Of a stretch of 64,000 nucleotides of DNA, positions 9,503 to 17,916 are shown piece after piece. This stretch comes from Neobacillus cucumis (GTDB lineage Bacteria; Bacillota; Bacilli; Bacillales; Cytobacillaceae): positions 1-64,000 of the forward strand of contig NZ_PGVE01000107.1 of the NCBI RefSeq assembly GCF_002860255.1, read 5' to 3'. Below the pieces are notes generated by a model. It was not told the origin of the DNA and did not search any database. It saw nothing but the letters and a program-made list of their open reading frames with translations. How positions within the stretch are numbered: position 1 is the stretch's first letter; each line of letters opens with the position of its first letter. Position numbers and translations under genes: made by a program.

Positions 9503-9615
9503 TAGATTTATTTCCTATTTCTTATACTCTAACCGCTTAAAGCCGTGCTGTAAATGGGTTGAACTAAACTTGTAAAATTTTTCTGAATTAAACGAGAATT
9601 TTTTCAGTTTATCTC

Positions 9616-9645
9616 TTTACAAAAATGAAAGAAGGGATGTAGAAT
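9616..9645 (+). promoter_or_regulatory. Candidate SigA promoter for serA leader
   Basis: Seen: TTTACA (9616-9621), 18-bp spacer, TAGAAT (9640-9645). If real, the transcript begins near 9652 and the serA leader is only about 120 bases, too short for a classical T-box stem I. A promoter farther upstream remains possible; the 9,500-9,600 stretch has no better pair that I could find. Confidence 0.4.
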
Positions 9646-9674
9646 ATTCCCTATATTCATTCAATTTCAACAGC

Positions 9675-9745
9675 GAGGGTGGCAACACGTTCAATTCACG
9701 TCCCTCATAACAAGACAACCCTGTCTGTTATGAGGGACGTTTTTA
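9675..9745 (+). promoter_or_regulatory. T-box-like antiterminator/terminator module before serA
   Basis: Seen: GAGGGTGGCAACACG (9675-9689), close to the T-box consensus AGGGUGGNACCGCG, whose GAGGG can pair with CCCTC (9701-9705) as an antiterminator. This competes with a terminator made of CGTCCCTCATAAC (9699-9711) and GTTATGAGGGACG (9727-9739) followed by TTTTTATTT. A small AGGGA/TCCCT hairpin lies just upstream (about 9634-9651). Known: T-boxes read the charging state of a tRNA, and serA would suggest tRNA-Ser. Stem I with a specifier loop could not be recognised, so specificity is an inference. Confidence 0.7.
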
Positions 9746-9770
9746 TTTAAAAACACAGGAGGAATCGATC

Positions 9771-11387
9771 ATGTACAAAGTATTGGTAACTGACGGAATT
9801 AGCCATACTGGTTTAAAGAGTTTACTAGATCATCCTAATTTTGTGGTTGAAAGGCAGCCAACCCTGCCAACAGAAGAGTTAAAGAAGGTCATCGGGGATT
9901 ATGATGCGTTGATTGTGAGAAGCCAAACAAAAGTGACTGAAGAATTACTTTTATCAGCAGACAAACTTCGTGTAATTGCCAGAGCAGGTGTCGGAGTCGA
10001 CAACATAGAAATAAATGCAGCAACACGAAAAGGGATTATTGTAATTAATGCCCCAGGTGCTAATACAATGGCTGCCACTGAACATACGTTAGCGATGATG
10101 TTATCCTTAGCAAGAAAAATCCCTCAAGCCCATCAAAAAACAGCAGCCGGAGAATGGGACCGCAGCTCCTTTAAAGGAGTGGAATTATATAAAAAGACAC
10201 TCGGTGTCATTGGGATGGGAAAGATTGGTACAGAAGTAGCTAAACGGGCAAAAAGCTTTGGCATGAATATCTTAGCGTTTGACCCTTACCTAACGGAAGA
10301 GCGCGCTAAGAAATTGGGTATGACCAAAGCAAGCCTTGATATTATTGCCCATGAATCTGATTTCATCACCGTTCACACACCGCTGACCAACGATACAAGA
10401 GGACTTATCAACGAAGAATACTTAAGCAAAACCAAAAAAGGCGTGCGGATCGTCAACTGTGCCCGCGGTGGAATTATTGAGGAAAAAGCTTTAGTTAAAG
10501 CCATTCAATCAGGACATGTAGCAGGTGCTGCGCTTGATGTATTTGAAAAAGAACCGGTTGCCAATGCAGAATTGCTGCAAAATCCAAATATCATTGTCAC
10601 GCCGCATCTTGGGGCTTCGACGGTAGAAGCTCAAGAAAAGGTAGCAGAAGAAGTTAGTGCTGAAATCATTGAGATTTTTGAAAAGCAATCCATTCAAAAT
10701 GCCGTTAATATGCCGCAAATGTCAGGCGAAACTCAAGCAAAACTCCAGCCATACTTATTACTGGGTGATCAAATGGGGCAGCTTGTCATTCAATTATTAA
10801 ACAAACAGGCACCGTCCAATATTGAAATCAATTATTATGGGAATTTAATAGAGGAAGATACGGAATTACTAACACGTACTCTATTAAAAGGGATTTTATC
10901 CTATCATTTAAGTGATTCCGTTAATCTAATTAACGCGCTGCATTTGTTAAAAGAACAGGGTGTTTCCTATAATGTCGTTAAACATCCGACTAATAAGGGC
11001 TTTGCGAATTATATGGAATTAAGTGTTTCTAATGGACAAGAAACAGCCAAGATTGGAGCTACCGTACTAAATGGATACGGAGCGCGAATTCTCAAAATTA
11101 ATCAATACCGAATTGATGTGAGACCGGAAAAATATTTATTATACATTAAGCATCGTGACGTACCAGGCATGATCGGTAAGGTCGGTTCCCTGCTGGGTGA
11201 CCATGATATCAATATTGGAACGATGCAGGTGGGACGTACGGAGGTTGGCGGAGAAGCAATCATGGTTTTAACCTTGGATAGAACGTTAAGTGCGAATGTC
11301 ATTAAAGTCTTAAAATTAATCGACGGACTACAAGAAGCACAAGTTCTAGAGCTAGCAACCGTTGATGCGGCTCGTGAAAGACGTTAG
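9771..11387 (+). CDS. serA: D-3-phosphoglycerate dehydrogenase
   Basis: Oxidises 3-phosphoglycerate to 3-phosphohydroxypyruvate with NAD, first step of serine synthesis, cytoplasmic. 538 aa, the long form. Seen: VIARAGVGVDNIE, the Rossmann motif LGVIGMGKIGTEVAKRA (about residue 143), the catalytic Arg in NCARGGIIEE, the ALDVFEKEP segment and the PHLGAST His; then an intervening (ASB) domain from about 325 and a C-terminal ACT domain from about 455 (YIKHRDVPGMIGKVG). CAGGAGGAA precedes the ATG. Single-gene transcript controlled by the T-box-like leader. Confidence 0.96.
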   Translation: MYKVLVTDGISHTGLKSLLDHPNFVVERQPTLPTEELKKVIGDYDALIVRSQTKVTEELLLSADKLRVIARAGVGVDNIEINAATRKGIIVINAPGANTMAATEHTLAMMLSLARKIPQAHQKTAAGEWDRSSFKGVELYKKTLGVIGMGKIGTEVAKRAKSFGMNILAFDPYLTEERAKKLGMTKASLDIIAHESDFITVHTPLTNDTRGLINEEYLSKTKKGVRIVNCARGGIIEEKALVKAIQSGHVAGAALDVFEKEPVANAELLQNPNIIVTPHLGASTVEAQEKVAEEVSAEIIEIFEKQSIQNAVNMPQMSGETQAKLQPYLLLGDQMGQLVIQLLNKQAPSNIEINYYGNLIEEDTELLTRTLLKGILSYHLSDSVNLINALHLLKEQGVSYNVVKHPTNKGFANYMELSVSNGQETAKIGATVLNGYGARILKINQYRIDVRPEKYLLYIKHRDVPGMIGKVGSLLGDHDINIGTMQVGRTEVGGEAIMVLTLDRTLSANVIKVLKLIDGLQEAQVLELATVDAARERR

Positions 11388-11525
11388 AGCTTGAGAGAAT
11401 GGAAAGCATCTAATCTTTATATGGAAAAGGGAATGGTGCAAAGCCTAACGGGTTCCGTTAACTATCGCAAACACTAAAAATGTATTGCAAAATGACCTAG
11501 CACCGCAGTTCACTGTGTATAAAAA

Positions 11526-11712
11526 ATAAACGGTATAATTCCGGCTAAATTGGGAAATACCCATATTTCCTTAAAAATAAGGGGAGCTTTTCCGTTTATG
11601 TTATCCAAATCTTTGGATTTTGTCTTATTTAGAGCAGCTAATCGGAATATCTCCGTTTATATCCGCTTCTTAAGCTTCCCCTATATACATTAGCAGGAAA
11701 TTCTCCGCCTAT
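11526..11712. repeat. Cluster of four imperfect 23-bp palindromes (TAAnCGG-N7-CCGyyTAT)
   Basis: Seen: units at about 11526-11550, 11577-11599, 11638-11660 and 11690-11712, each with a CGG/AGG/GGG half, seven variable bases and CCG(T/G/C)(T/C)TA(T/A). Starts are 51, 61 and 52 bases apart. The irregular spacing and lack of conserved longer repeats speak against a CRISPR array. Confidence 0.5.
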
Positions 11713-11811
11713 GAATTCACATACCTATACGAAATCGATACGGAGAAGGCGGAAACGGTTTGCAAACTTCGTAATTGGCAATCCAAAGAATTAGCTATTA
11801 AAAGCAAAAAT

Positions 11812-11838
11812 AGCAAGGGTATAAACCCTTGCTTTTTC
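11812..11838 (+). terminator. Rho-independent terminator in the serA downstream region
   Basis: Seen: AGCAAGGG, a 6-base loop, CCCTTGCT, then TTTTCT. Correct orientation for serA but about 425 bases after its stop, so it may belong to the repeat block rather than to serA. Confidence 0.55.
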
Positions 11839-11983
11839 TAATGTATTTTAATCTCTCTTGCCTTACAAATTGCCCTACATTTTATAATGCAAAAAGGGGA
11901 TTACATTTTGGTTTGCATATTCCTGTGCAAATTTGCGATAAGGAACGGAACCCGTTGTGCAAAGCCATTCCTTTTGTTGATTA

Positions 11984-12144
11984 GGCTCTTTTCGTAAACT
12001 TTGTTGTTTTTAGAACTTATAAAGGACCATTTACTATGTTTCAGGACAATTTTTGCAAAGGATCTTACGAAAAGATGCCACGATGCAAATAGTAATACGG
12101 GTCGATAACTTTTACGAAAAACAACAATTTATGCGAAAATAGCC
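11984..12144. mobile_element. MITE, ISL3-like ends, copy 1 (161 bp)
   Basis: Seen: imperfect terminal inverted repeats of about 28 bp (left begins GGCTCTTTTCGTAAA, right, reversed, GGCTATTTTCGCATAAA), flanked by the 8-bp direct repeat GTTGATTA / TTTGATTA (one mismatch). The whole element matches the copy at 33819-33981 in reverse orientation over its full length, including the inner segment CTTACGAAAAGATGCCACGA. Known: ISL3-family insertion sequences have ends starting GGCTCTT and make 8-bp AT-rich target duplications. Too short to encode a transposase, hence MITE. It abuts the HAD gene; the right duplication contains that gene's stop codon. Confidence 0.8.
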
Positions 12145-12149
12145 TTTGA

Positions 12150-13274
12150 TTATAAAATGGTTCTAATATCGAGGACCGAATCTAGAATATAATCTGCTTT
12201 ATGATTTTCAAAGTCCTGCCTTGCATCCTTTCCGGAAAGACCTGTTAAGACGGCAGCAAACTGGCAGCCTAACTGTCTAGCAGCAAGCAGGTCCGCTAAT
12301 GAATCACCCACAACCAATACTTCTTCCCCATGATCAATTGGAAGCGGAGTATTGATGCATTCTTTAAAAGATGTCCCTTTTCCTTTTAGCCCCATAATGT
12401 AGGTGAACGGATGCGGCTTGGATAACGACTTCGGCTCAGTAAGCTCTTGTTCTGCTTTTGCAACTTCATCAGCGGTGATGATTCTATTTTCATCAAAAAA
12501 CTGAAGCCAATCTAAATGTTTAAAGGGCTGAATGGTTTCTAAATCCGGCCGGCCGGTACCAATTCCAATCGTAATCCCAGACAATGTCAGGTACTGAAAT
12601 AAATCAGCAATTTCCTTTGAAGGGGCAAGGGTTGTCTCCTTTGCAAGGAATCCCTTTTTTCCGGTTTGAACGGATGGTCTGCCCGTTGATGCAAGAACAT
12701 TTTCATCACCCACATACCATTCTTGTGACACATGTTCACAAATGGACCAAAGTTCCCCTTTCTGGAAAATGGTTGTTTCAACCCCAAGCTTCTCTTTAGC
12801 CAGGACATTTAAGTAATTCAGCAGTTCCTGCTTTGTCGCATCAGACCGGGAGAATTCTTCCACGAATAAGCTAAATTCTAGTTCTACCTGATATTGACGT
12901 AACACCTTGCCAATGTCTCTTAGTGTTTCGTAATTAATTGGATTCGTGAGCCACTGGTTAATTTTAGCAGACTCACCATCTTTAATTTGTGATAAGAGAT
13001 GGATAAGCTGATGACTAAAGGATAGGTAAATCATGTCCCAGTTTGCATTTAAGCCTCGGGATTTCATAAATTTCAGAACGAGATCGTGTTGGAAAACCTC
13101 TTTCCTGATGTGCTTTATTTCTTCTTCCGTATATTCGGTTTTAAATTGTTCTGGTGCAAGGGCTAAATAATTCCGGCTAATCAACATCTCCCAAACAGTC
13201 AGGGCTGATGCATCAAAATAGTGCTCTTCGCTTAAAAGCACCCCATCAACGTCAAATAAAACGGTATTAATCAA
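12150..13274 (-). CDS. HAD-superfamily hydrolase
   Basis: A 374-aa HAD hydrolase, longer than the usual 220-280 aa because of a large helical cap (about residues 20-230). Seen: motif I FDVDGVLL (nucleophile Asp8 and Asp10), motif II Thr in IGTGRPD, a Lys before PHPFTYI, and motif IV VVGDSLADLLAAR. A phosphatase acting on a small phosphorylated metabolite is expected; the substrate is not readable. Start: TTG with GAGGGGATTGGGAAA upstream. The MITE inserted exactly at its stop codon, so its natural terminator may have been displaced. Confidence 0.8.
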   Translation of the reverse strand: MINTVLFDVDGVLLSEEHYFDASALTVWEMLISRNYLALAPEQFKTEYTEEEIKHIRKEVFQHDLVLKFMKSRGLNANWDMIYLSFSHQLIHLLSQIKDGESAKINQWLTNPINYETLRDIGKVLRQYQVELEFSLFVEEFSRSDATKQELLNYLNVLAKEKLGVETTIFQKGELWSICEHVSQEWYVGDENVLASTGRPSVQTGKKGFLAKETTLAPSKEIADLFQYLTLSGITIGIGTGRPDLETIQPFKHLDWLQFFDENRIITADEVAKAEQELTEPKSLSKPHPFTYIMGLKGKGTSFKECINTPLPIDHGEEVLVVGDSLADLLAARQLGCQFAAVLTGLSGKDARQDFENHKADYILDSVLDIRTIL

Positions 13275-13442
13275 TTTCCCAATCCCCTCAATTCTCAGTT
13301 TGCTTTTATACGTTATCGTAACACAGCAGGAATAATAATTTGAAGACCTTTGACCTCATTTATTAAAAAAGGGGGACATTTTTTGGTTTGAAATCACAAA
13401 ATAATTATACAAAAGTTGGTAACTCACTTCCAACATCGCCGT

Positions 13443-13489
13443 TAAAAACAAAAATGCCGTGCGCTCAATTCTAAGAAGCACACGGCATT
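13443..13489 (-). terminator. Terminator of the acyl-CoA dehydrogenase gene
   Basis: Seen on the minus strand: AATGCCGTGTGC and GCGCACGGCATT form a long stem around a 13-base loop, followed by TTTGTTTTT. It lies about 11 bases after the stop. Confidence 0.8.
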
Positions 13490-13500
13490 CAGCCATTCCA

Positions 13501-14709
13501 TTATCCTTTAATCAAACTCTCCGCAAAAGGCCATGATGGGAGCATTTTACGCAATGGCTTATCCTCCCGATATCCTAGCGCGTATTCCCCTTGCATAATG
13601 GTATGGATTTCTCTTGTCCCCTCATAAATGACCGGCGCTTTAGCATTACGCAGATAACGCTCCACCGGAAACTCATTTGAGAAACCATAGGCCCCGTGTA
13701 TTTGAACGGCGTCATTAGCTGCTTCATATGCGGCGTCACAGGAAATCCACTTGGCCAAAGATGTTTCCTGCGTGTTTCGTTTGCCATTATTCTTTAACCA
13801 GCCTGCTTTTAACACCAGCAATCTAGAAATCTCTAAATTCGCGGACATTGTAGCTAGCATCTGCTGAACAAGCTGATGTCTTCCAATCTCCTTTCCAAAG
13901 GTTTTCCGTTCCTCACAATATTTCACACTTGCCTCAAGAGATGCCATGATCGTCCCGCAAGCCCCCGCTGCAACCGTAAAACGTCCATTATCAAGCGCCG
14001 ACATGGCAATTTTAAACCCTTCCCCCTCATAACCTAACCTATTCTCAACAGGAACTCTCACTTGCTCTAAAAATACTTCACCTGTATTACCCGCGCGAAT
14101 CCCGAGTTTTCCTTTGATCGCCTTAGTTGAAACTCCATCAAAAGTGCGCTCCACAATAAAACAGGAAATACCACGATGTTTAGCATTTGGGTCTGTTTTG
14201 ACAAAAATTAAAAAGTTGTCCGCCACATCACATAATGAAATCCAAGTCTTCGAGCCATTTAAAATATAAAAGTCTCCCTCTCTTACTGCTGTTGTTTCCA
14301 TGGCTGCCACATCCGAACCGGCATTTGGCTCTGTCAACCCAAAAGCGCCGACCTTTTCTCCTCGTGCTTGTGGAAACAGATATTTTTGTTTCTGCTCCTC
14401 TGTGCCCCATTGCAATAAGGTCATACTATTTAATCCAGTATGAACAGACACAGCCGTCCTAAAAGCCGTATCGCCTCGTTCCAATTCCTCACAGACAATC
14501 GCAAGAGTGTTATAGTCCATGCCCACACCGCCATACTCCTCTGGAATACAGACTCCCATTAAATCAAGCTCAGCTAAGCGTTTAAGTATTCCTGTCTCAA
14601 AATGACCTTTTTCATCCCATTCTTTAATATATGGGATAATCTCACGGTCGACGAATGCCCTTACTACTTTACGTACACTCTTCTGTTCATCCGTTAATGA
14701 AAAATCCAT
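13501..14709 (-). CDS. Acyl-CoA dehydrogenase
   Basis: FAD-dependent alpha,beta-dehydrogenation of an acyl-CoA, cytoplasmic, passing electrons to ETF. About 402 aa. Seen: N-terminal helical domain, the FAD/substrate signature GAFGLTEPNAGSDV (about residue 130), WISLCD-type middle domain, the second ACAD signature QIHGAYGFSNEFPVERYLRNAK, and the catalytic Glu region YEGTREIH near residue 375. The chain length it accepts is not readable. ATG at 14709 with GAGGAGGAG upstream is preferred to the in-frame GTG at 14715. Upstream on the same strand are gabT-gabD, but a terminator separates them. A glutaryl-CoA role in lysine/5-aminovalerate breakdown is conceivable from that context only. Confidence 0.88.
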   Translation of the reverse strand: MDFSLTDEQKSVRKVVRAFVDREIIPYIKEWDEKGHFETGILKRLAELDLMGVCIPEEYGGVGMDYNTLAIVCEELERGDTAFRTAVSVHTGLNSMTLLQWGTEEQKQKYLFPQARGEKVGAFGLTEPNAGSDVAAMETTAVREGDFYILNGSKTWISLCDVADNFLIFVKTDPNAKHRGISCFIVERTFDGVSTKAIKGKLGIRAGNTGEVFLEQVRVPVENRLGYEGEGFKIAMSALDNGRFTVAAGACGTIMASLEASVKYCEERKTFGKEIGRHQLVQQMLATMSANLEISRLLVLKAGWLKNNGKRNTQETSLAKWISCDAAYEAANDAVQIHGAYGFSNEFPVERYLRNAKAPVIYEGTREIHTIMQGEYALGYREDKPLRKMLPSWPFAESLIKG

Positions 14710-14759
14710 AACCACTCCTCCTCGAATAACATTTTGCAGAAACTTTTAATCTCCCCTAT

Positions 14760-14813
14760 AAAAAAGCCAGTGAAAACTATCAATGACAATGAATGCCCTG
14801 AATGTTCACTGGC
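14760..14813 (-). terminator. Terminator after gabD
   Basis: Seen on the minus strand: GCCAGTGAA and TTCACTGGC, separated by a 30-base loop, then TTTTTTAT. It lies 18 bases beyond the gabD stop and separates gabTD from the acyl-CoA dehydrogenase. Confidence 0.65.
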
Positions 14814-14830
14814 CCATATTAAAAAACTTA

Positions 14831-16288
14831 TTAAAAATCTAATCCAATGGATATATACTTCACTTCTAAAAACTCTTCAATTCCGTAATGTCCGCCTTCT
14901 CGGCCAAGACCACTTTCTTTATACCCGCCAAATGGAGCTTGAACTACCGATGGCAGGGCATCATTTAACCCAATAATCCCATACTCAAGCTGCTCTGTAA
15001 CTCTAAAAGAGCGGCTTAAATTTTCTGTATAGACATAGGCGGCCAGCCCGTAGCAAGAGTTGTTGGCCCGTTCAATTACTTCTTCCTCTGTTTTAAACGT
15101 GGATATCGGAGCAAGCGGACCAAAAATTTCATCTCTCATGCATTCCATCTCATCATTAATATTAGTCAGGATGGTCGGAGCATAGAAATAACCTTTATCA
15201 TCGGCCGGCTTTAAACCGCTATATGCAACCTTTCCACCTTTTTTAACCGCATCATGCACCAAGGACTCTACTTTTTTATAAGCAGATTTATCAATTAATG
15301 GACCGATATCGGTGCCGTCTTCTAGTCCATTGCCGACTTTAAGCTTTTCTAATTCTGCCTGAAAAAGCTGAATGAATTCGTCCGCCACACTTTCCTGTAC
15401 ATATACCCGGTTAGTACAGATACAGGTTTGACCAGCATTGCGGAATTTCGATTGCACTAGGCCACTTGCAGCCTTCTTAAGGTTCGCATCATCCATCACA
15501 ATAAAAGGAGCATTCCCGCCAAGTTCTAGTGACACCTTTTTGACATTCTCTGCTGCCCCGCGCATTAATGTTTTTCCTACTTCGGTGGAGCCGGTAAACG
15601 TTATTTTGGTTACACGCGAATCTTTTAACCATACCTCGCCAATTTCCGAAGAGCGCCCTGTAATAACATTAATTACTCCTGCCGGAATGCCCGCTTCATG
15701 TGCTAATTCCGCCATTTTTAACGCAGTAAGAGGGGTTTGGTTGGCCGGTTTCACCACTGCCGTACATCCTGCTGCAAGGGCTGGAGCGACTTTCCTCGTA
15801 ATCATCGCCGCCGGGAAATTCCACGGAGTAATGGCTGCAATTACACCAACAGGTTCTTTTCTCACTAGTATTCTTTTATTCGGGTGAGAGGCAGGAATCG
15901 TCTCTCCATACACCCGCTTCCCTTCTTCGGCATACCAGGAGATAAAGCCATTGGCATATGAAACCTCACCTAGTGATTCCTTTAACGGCTTTCCTTGCTC
16001 GATGGTCATAATACGCGCAATTTCTTCCTTATTTTGTTCAATTAAATAAAACCATTTCATTAAAAGCTGACAGCGTTCTTCCGCTGTCCGTTTCGACCAA
16101 TTTTTAAAGGCTTTATGGGCAGCATTTACAGCCTGCTCTGCTTCGTATGCCCCACCTGTTGGAACAGCACCTATAATTTCCTTTGTGGCAGGGTTAATGA
16201 TATCTGTAAATACCTTGTAATCATTGCCAACCCATTCCCCATTTAAATACATGGGATAAATTTGATCATTTTGCTTAAGGATATCCAT
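14831..16288 (-). CDS. gabD: NAD(P)-dependent succinate-semialdehyde dehydrogenase
   Basis: Oxidises succinate semialdehyde (or glutarate semialdehyde) to the acid, in the cytoplasm, following the GABA transaminase encoded just upstream. 485 aa from the chosen start, normal for GabD. Seen: aldehyde dehydrogenase PWNFPAAM, TFTGSTEVGK coenzyme motif, catalytic Glu in LELGGNAPF, and catalytic Cys in NAGQTCICTNR. A longer frame exists from 16384, but the ATG at 16288 has GGAGGAG 6 bases upstream and sits 2 bases from the gabT stop, so the longer start is rejected. Cotranscribed with gabT. Confidence 0.93.
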   Translation of the reverse strand: MDILKQNDQIYPMYLNGEWVGNDYKVFTDIINPATKEIIGAVPTGGAYEAEQAVNAAHKAFKNWSKRTAEERCQLLMKWFYLIEQNKEEIARIMTIEQGKPLKESLGEVSYANGFISWYAEEGKRVYGETIPASHPNKRILVRKEPVGVIAAITPWNFPAAMITRKVAPALAAGCTAVVKPANQTPLTALKMAELAHEAGIPAGVINVITGRSSEIGEVWLKDSRVTKITFTGSTEVGKTLMRGAAENVKKVSLELGGNAPFIVMDDANLKKAASGLVQSKFRNAGQTCICTNRVYVQESVADEFIQLFQAELEKLKVGNGLEDGTDIGPLIDKSAYKKVESLVHDAVKKGGKVAYSGLKPADDKGYFYAPTILTNINDEMECMRDEIFGPLAPISTFKTEEEVIERANNSCYGLAAYVYTENLSRSFRVTEQLEYGIIGLNDALPSVVQAPFGGYKESGLGREGGHYGIEEFLEVKYISIGLDF

Positions 16289-16289
16289 A

Positions 16290-17663
16290 TTATTCTCCTC
16301 CAACTGAAAGTGCCGGATTATTATTTTGATAAACGGCTTCGATTGCTTCTTCAAGGATTTGCAGACCCTCTTCAAGCTGCTCATCTGTGATCGTTAATGG
16401 CATGAGCAGACGGATTACATTGCTATAGATACCAGCACTTAGCAGCATGAGACCGCGCTCCGCCGCTGCCTTGACAATTTTCCCTACAGCTTCTTTATCA
16501 GGTGTCTTTGACTTGCGATCCTTAACGATTTCCATTGCACACATTGCCCCTAGTCCTCGGATATCGCCAATTCCTTCAAAGCGATCAGCAAGGAGCCGCA
16601 TTTTTTCAAGGACCCGTTCGCCTAGTTTTCTCGCTCGATCATTGAGCTGTTCATTTTCAATAATATCTAAAACAGCTAACGCTGCCTGGCATCCGAGCGG
16701 GCTGCCTGCATAGGTACCGCCAATTTCACCGATTTCAGGGGTATTCATGATTTCGGCTCTGCCAATTACCCCGCTGATTGGAACTCCAGCCCCCATTGAT
16801 TTCGAGATGGTAATTAAATCCGGAACGACATCAAAATGTTCAATGGCAAAGTATTTTCCCGTTCTAGCAAAGCCAGATTGAATTTCATCAGCAATAAACA
16901 TGATTCCATGTTGTGTGCAGATTTCTCTTACCCGCTTTACAAAAGCTTTATCAGGAACAATGAAGCCTCCCTCCCCTTGTACAGGCTCCATCACTACTGC
17001 TGCAATAGTTTCTGGTGCAACTTCTGCTACTAAAAACTGTTCAAATTGCTCAATTATCATTCCACTATATTGCTGTTCAGTCATCCCTTCCGGACATCGG
17101 TATAGATACGGATAGGGAGCTTTATATACTTCTGGAGCAAACGGTCCAAATCCATACTTATAAGGTTTGACCTTGCTAGTCATCGTCATGGTCATTAACG
17201 TTCTTCCATGGAATCCCCGTGTAAACGAAACAATTCCCTGACGTTTGGTATATTTTCGAGCAATTTTGACCGCATTTTCAACAGCTTCTGCACCACTGTT
17301 GAAGAAAGCTGCCTGCTTGTCAAAATGACCGGGAGCAAGCTCGCAAAGCCGTTCTGCTAAATTAATATAAGATTCATACATCATGACATTAAAACCTGTA
17401 TGGATAAATTGGCTTGCTTGTTCTTGTAACGCTTGAACCACTCTCGGATGTGAGTGACCGACATTTAAGGTTCCGATGGCCCCGGCAAAATCAATATAAT
17501 GATTCCCATCGACATCTTCTACCAATGCTCCCTGAGCTTTTTTTACAAAGGATTGGCAGTTGTTTGAGATTCCTTTTGGGACAAATTTATTTCTCCGCTC
17601 CAAGATTTCTCTCGATTTAGGTCCGGGTATTTCTGTTTGGAGCTTAACAAATTTCCTTTCCAA
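16290..17663 (-). CDS. gabT: 4-aminobutyrate aminotransferase
   Basis: PLP enzyme moving the amino group of GABA (or 5-aminovalerate) to 2-oxoglutarate, giving succinate (or glutarate) semialdehyde. 457 aa, class-III aminotransferase length. Seen: FNSGAEAVENAVKIAR, the FHGRT loop, PVQGEGGF, FIADEIQSGFARTG with the PLP-contacting Asp, and TISKSMGAG with the PLP Lys. Start is TTG (17663) with AAAGGGGGAG about 7 bases upstream. The gabT-gabD pair implies GABA use; no GabR-type MocR regulator lies nearby, and no -12/-24 promoter was found in the 250 bp upstream. Confidence 0.93.
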   Translation of the reverse strand: MERKFVKLQTEIPGPKSREILERRNKFVPKGISNNCQSFVKKAQGALVEDVDGNHYIDFAGAIGTLNVGHSHPRVVQALQEQASQFIHTGFNVMMYESYINLAERLCELAPGHFDKQAAFFNSGAEAVENAVKIARKYTKRQGIVSFTRGFHGRTLMTMTMTSKVKPYKYGFGPFAPEVYKAPYPYLYRCPEGMTEQQYSGMIIEQFEQFLVAEVAPETIAAVVMEPVQGEGGFIVPDKAFVKRVREICTQHGIMFIADEIQSGFARTGKYFAIEHFDVVPDLITISKSMGAGVPISGVIGRAEIMNTPEIGEIGGTYAGSPLGCQAALAVLDIIENEQLNDRARKLGERVLEKMRLLADRFEGIGDIRGLGAMCAMEIVKDRKSKTPDKEAVGKIVKAAAERGLMLLSAGIYSNVIRLLMPLTITDEQLEEGLQILEEAIEAVYQNNNPALSVGGE

Positions 17664-17849
17664 TATCGTACTCCCCCTTTACTTATAAATAAAACCCAGG
17701 AAATTGAAACTCTCCCCTTGTTCTTTTTCTATGCAAAGAACAATTTTCCTTTTACATTTTATGAAGATTCTTTAAAATTTCTGATAATTAATTCAACATC
17801 TTCATACTTCGTAAAGAGAGTCCTAATTTTTATGTAATTTGGCATAAAA

Positions 17850-17885
17850 AAGCAGCGAAATCCAATGAATTGAATTTCGCTGCTT
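17850..17885. terminator. Terminator of the LysM wall-hydrolase gene
   Basis: Seen: AAGCAGCGAAAT / ATTTCGCTGCTT with a 12-base loop; minus strand continues TTTTTTATG. Lies 30 bases past the stop of the hydrolase gene. Confidence 0.75.
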
Positions 17886-17916
17886 TGTATAAAACCTATT
17901 TTTTAACAAATACTAA

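Larger units (their letters stand above)
11430..11971. repeat. Intergenic repeat block with about 40-bp inverted ends
   Basis: Seen: the left end (11430-11471) and the right end (11932-11971, inverted) share GGAATGG and then a 25-bp segment AACGGGTTCCGTT-N3-TATCGCAAA with three mismatches; AACGGGTTCCGTT is itself a palindrome. A GTGCAAAGCC 10-mer occurs in both ends in the same orientation. Between them lie four 23-bp imperfect palindromes and a terminator hairpin, with no open frame of note. This 540-bp block and the MITE to its right fill the gap between serA and the HAD gene. Could be a decayed, transposase-less element. Confidence 0.5.

Noticed and set aside
11526..11712. Repeated palindromes as a CRISPR array
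   Set aside because: Units are imperfect, only 23 bp, unevenly spaced, and no cas genes are in the window.
15438..15887. 149-aa plus-strand frame opposite gabD
   Set aside because: Shadow of the GabD coding sequence, without ribosome site or family features.
16289..16384. N-terminal extension of gabD into gabT
   Set aside because: Overlaps gabT coding sequence; the ATG at 16288 has the strong ribosome site.
17664..17849. A -12/-24 (SigL) promoter for gabT
   Set aside because: No TGGCA-N7-TTGC pair on the minus strand in this gap.
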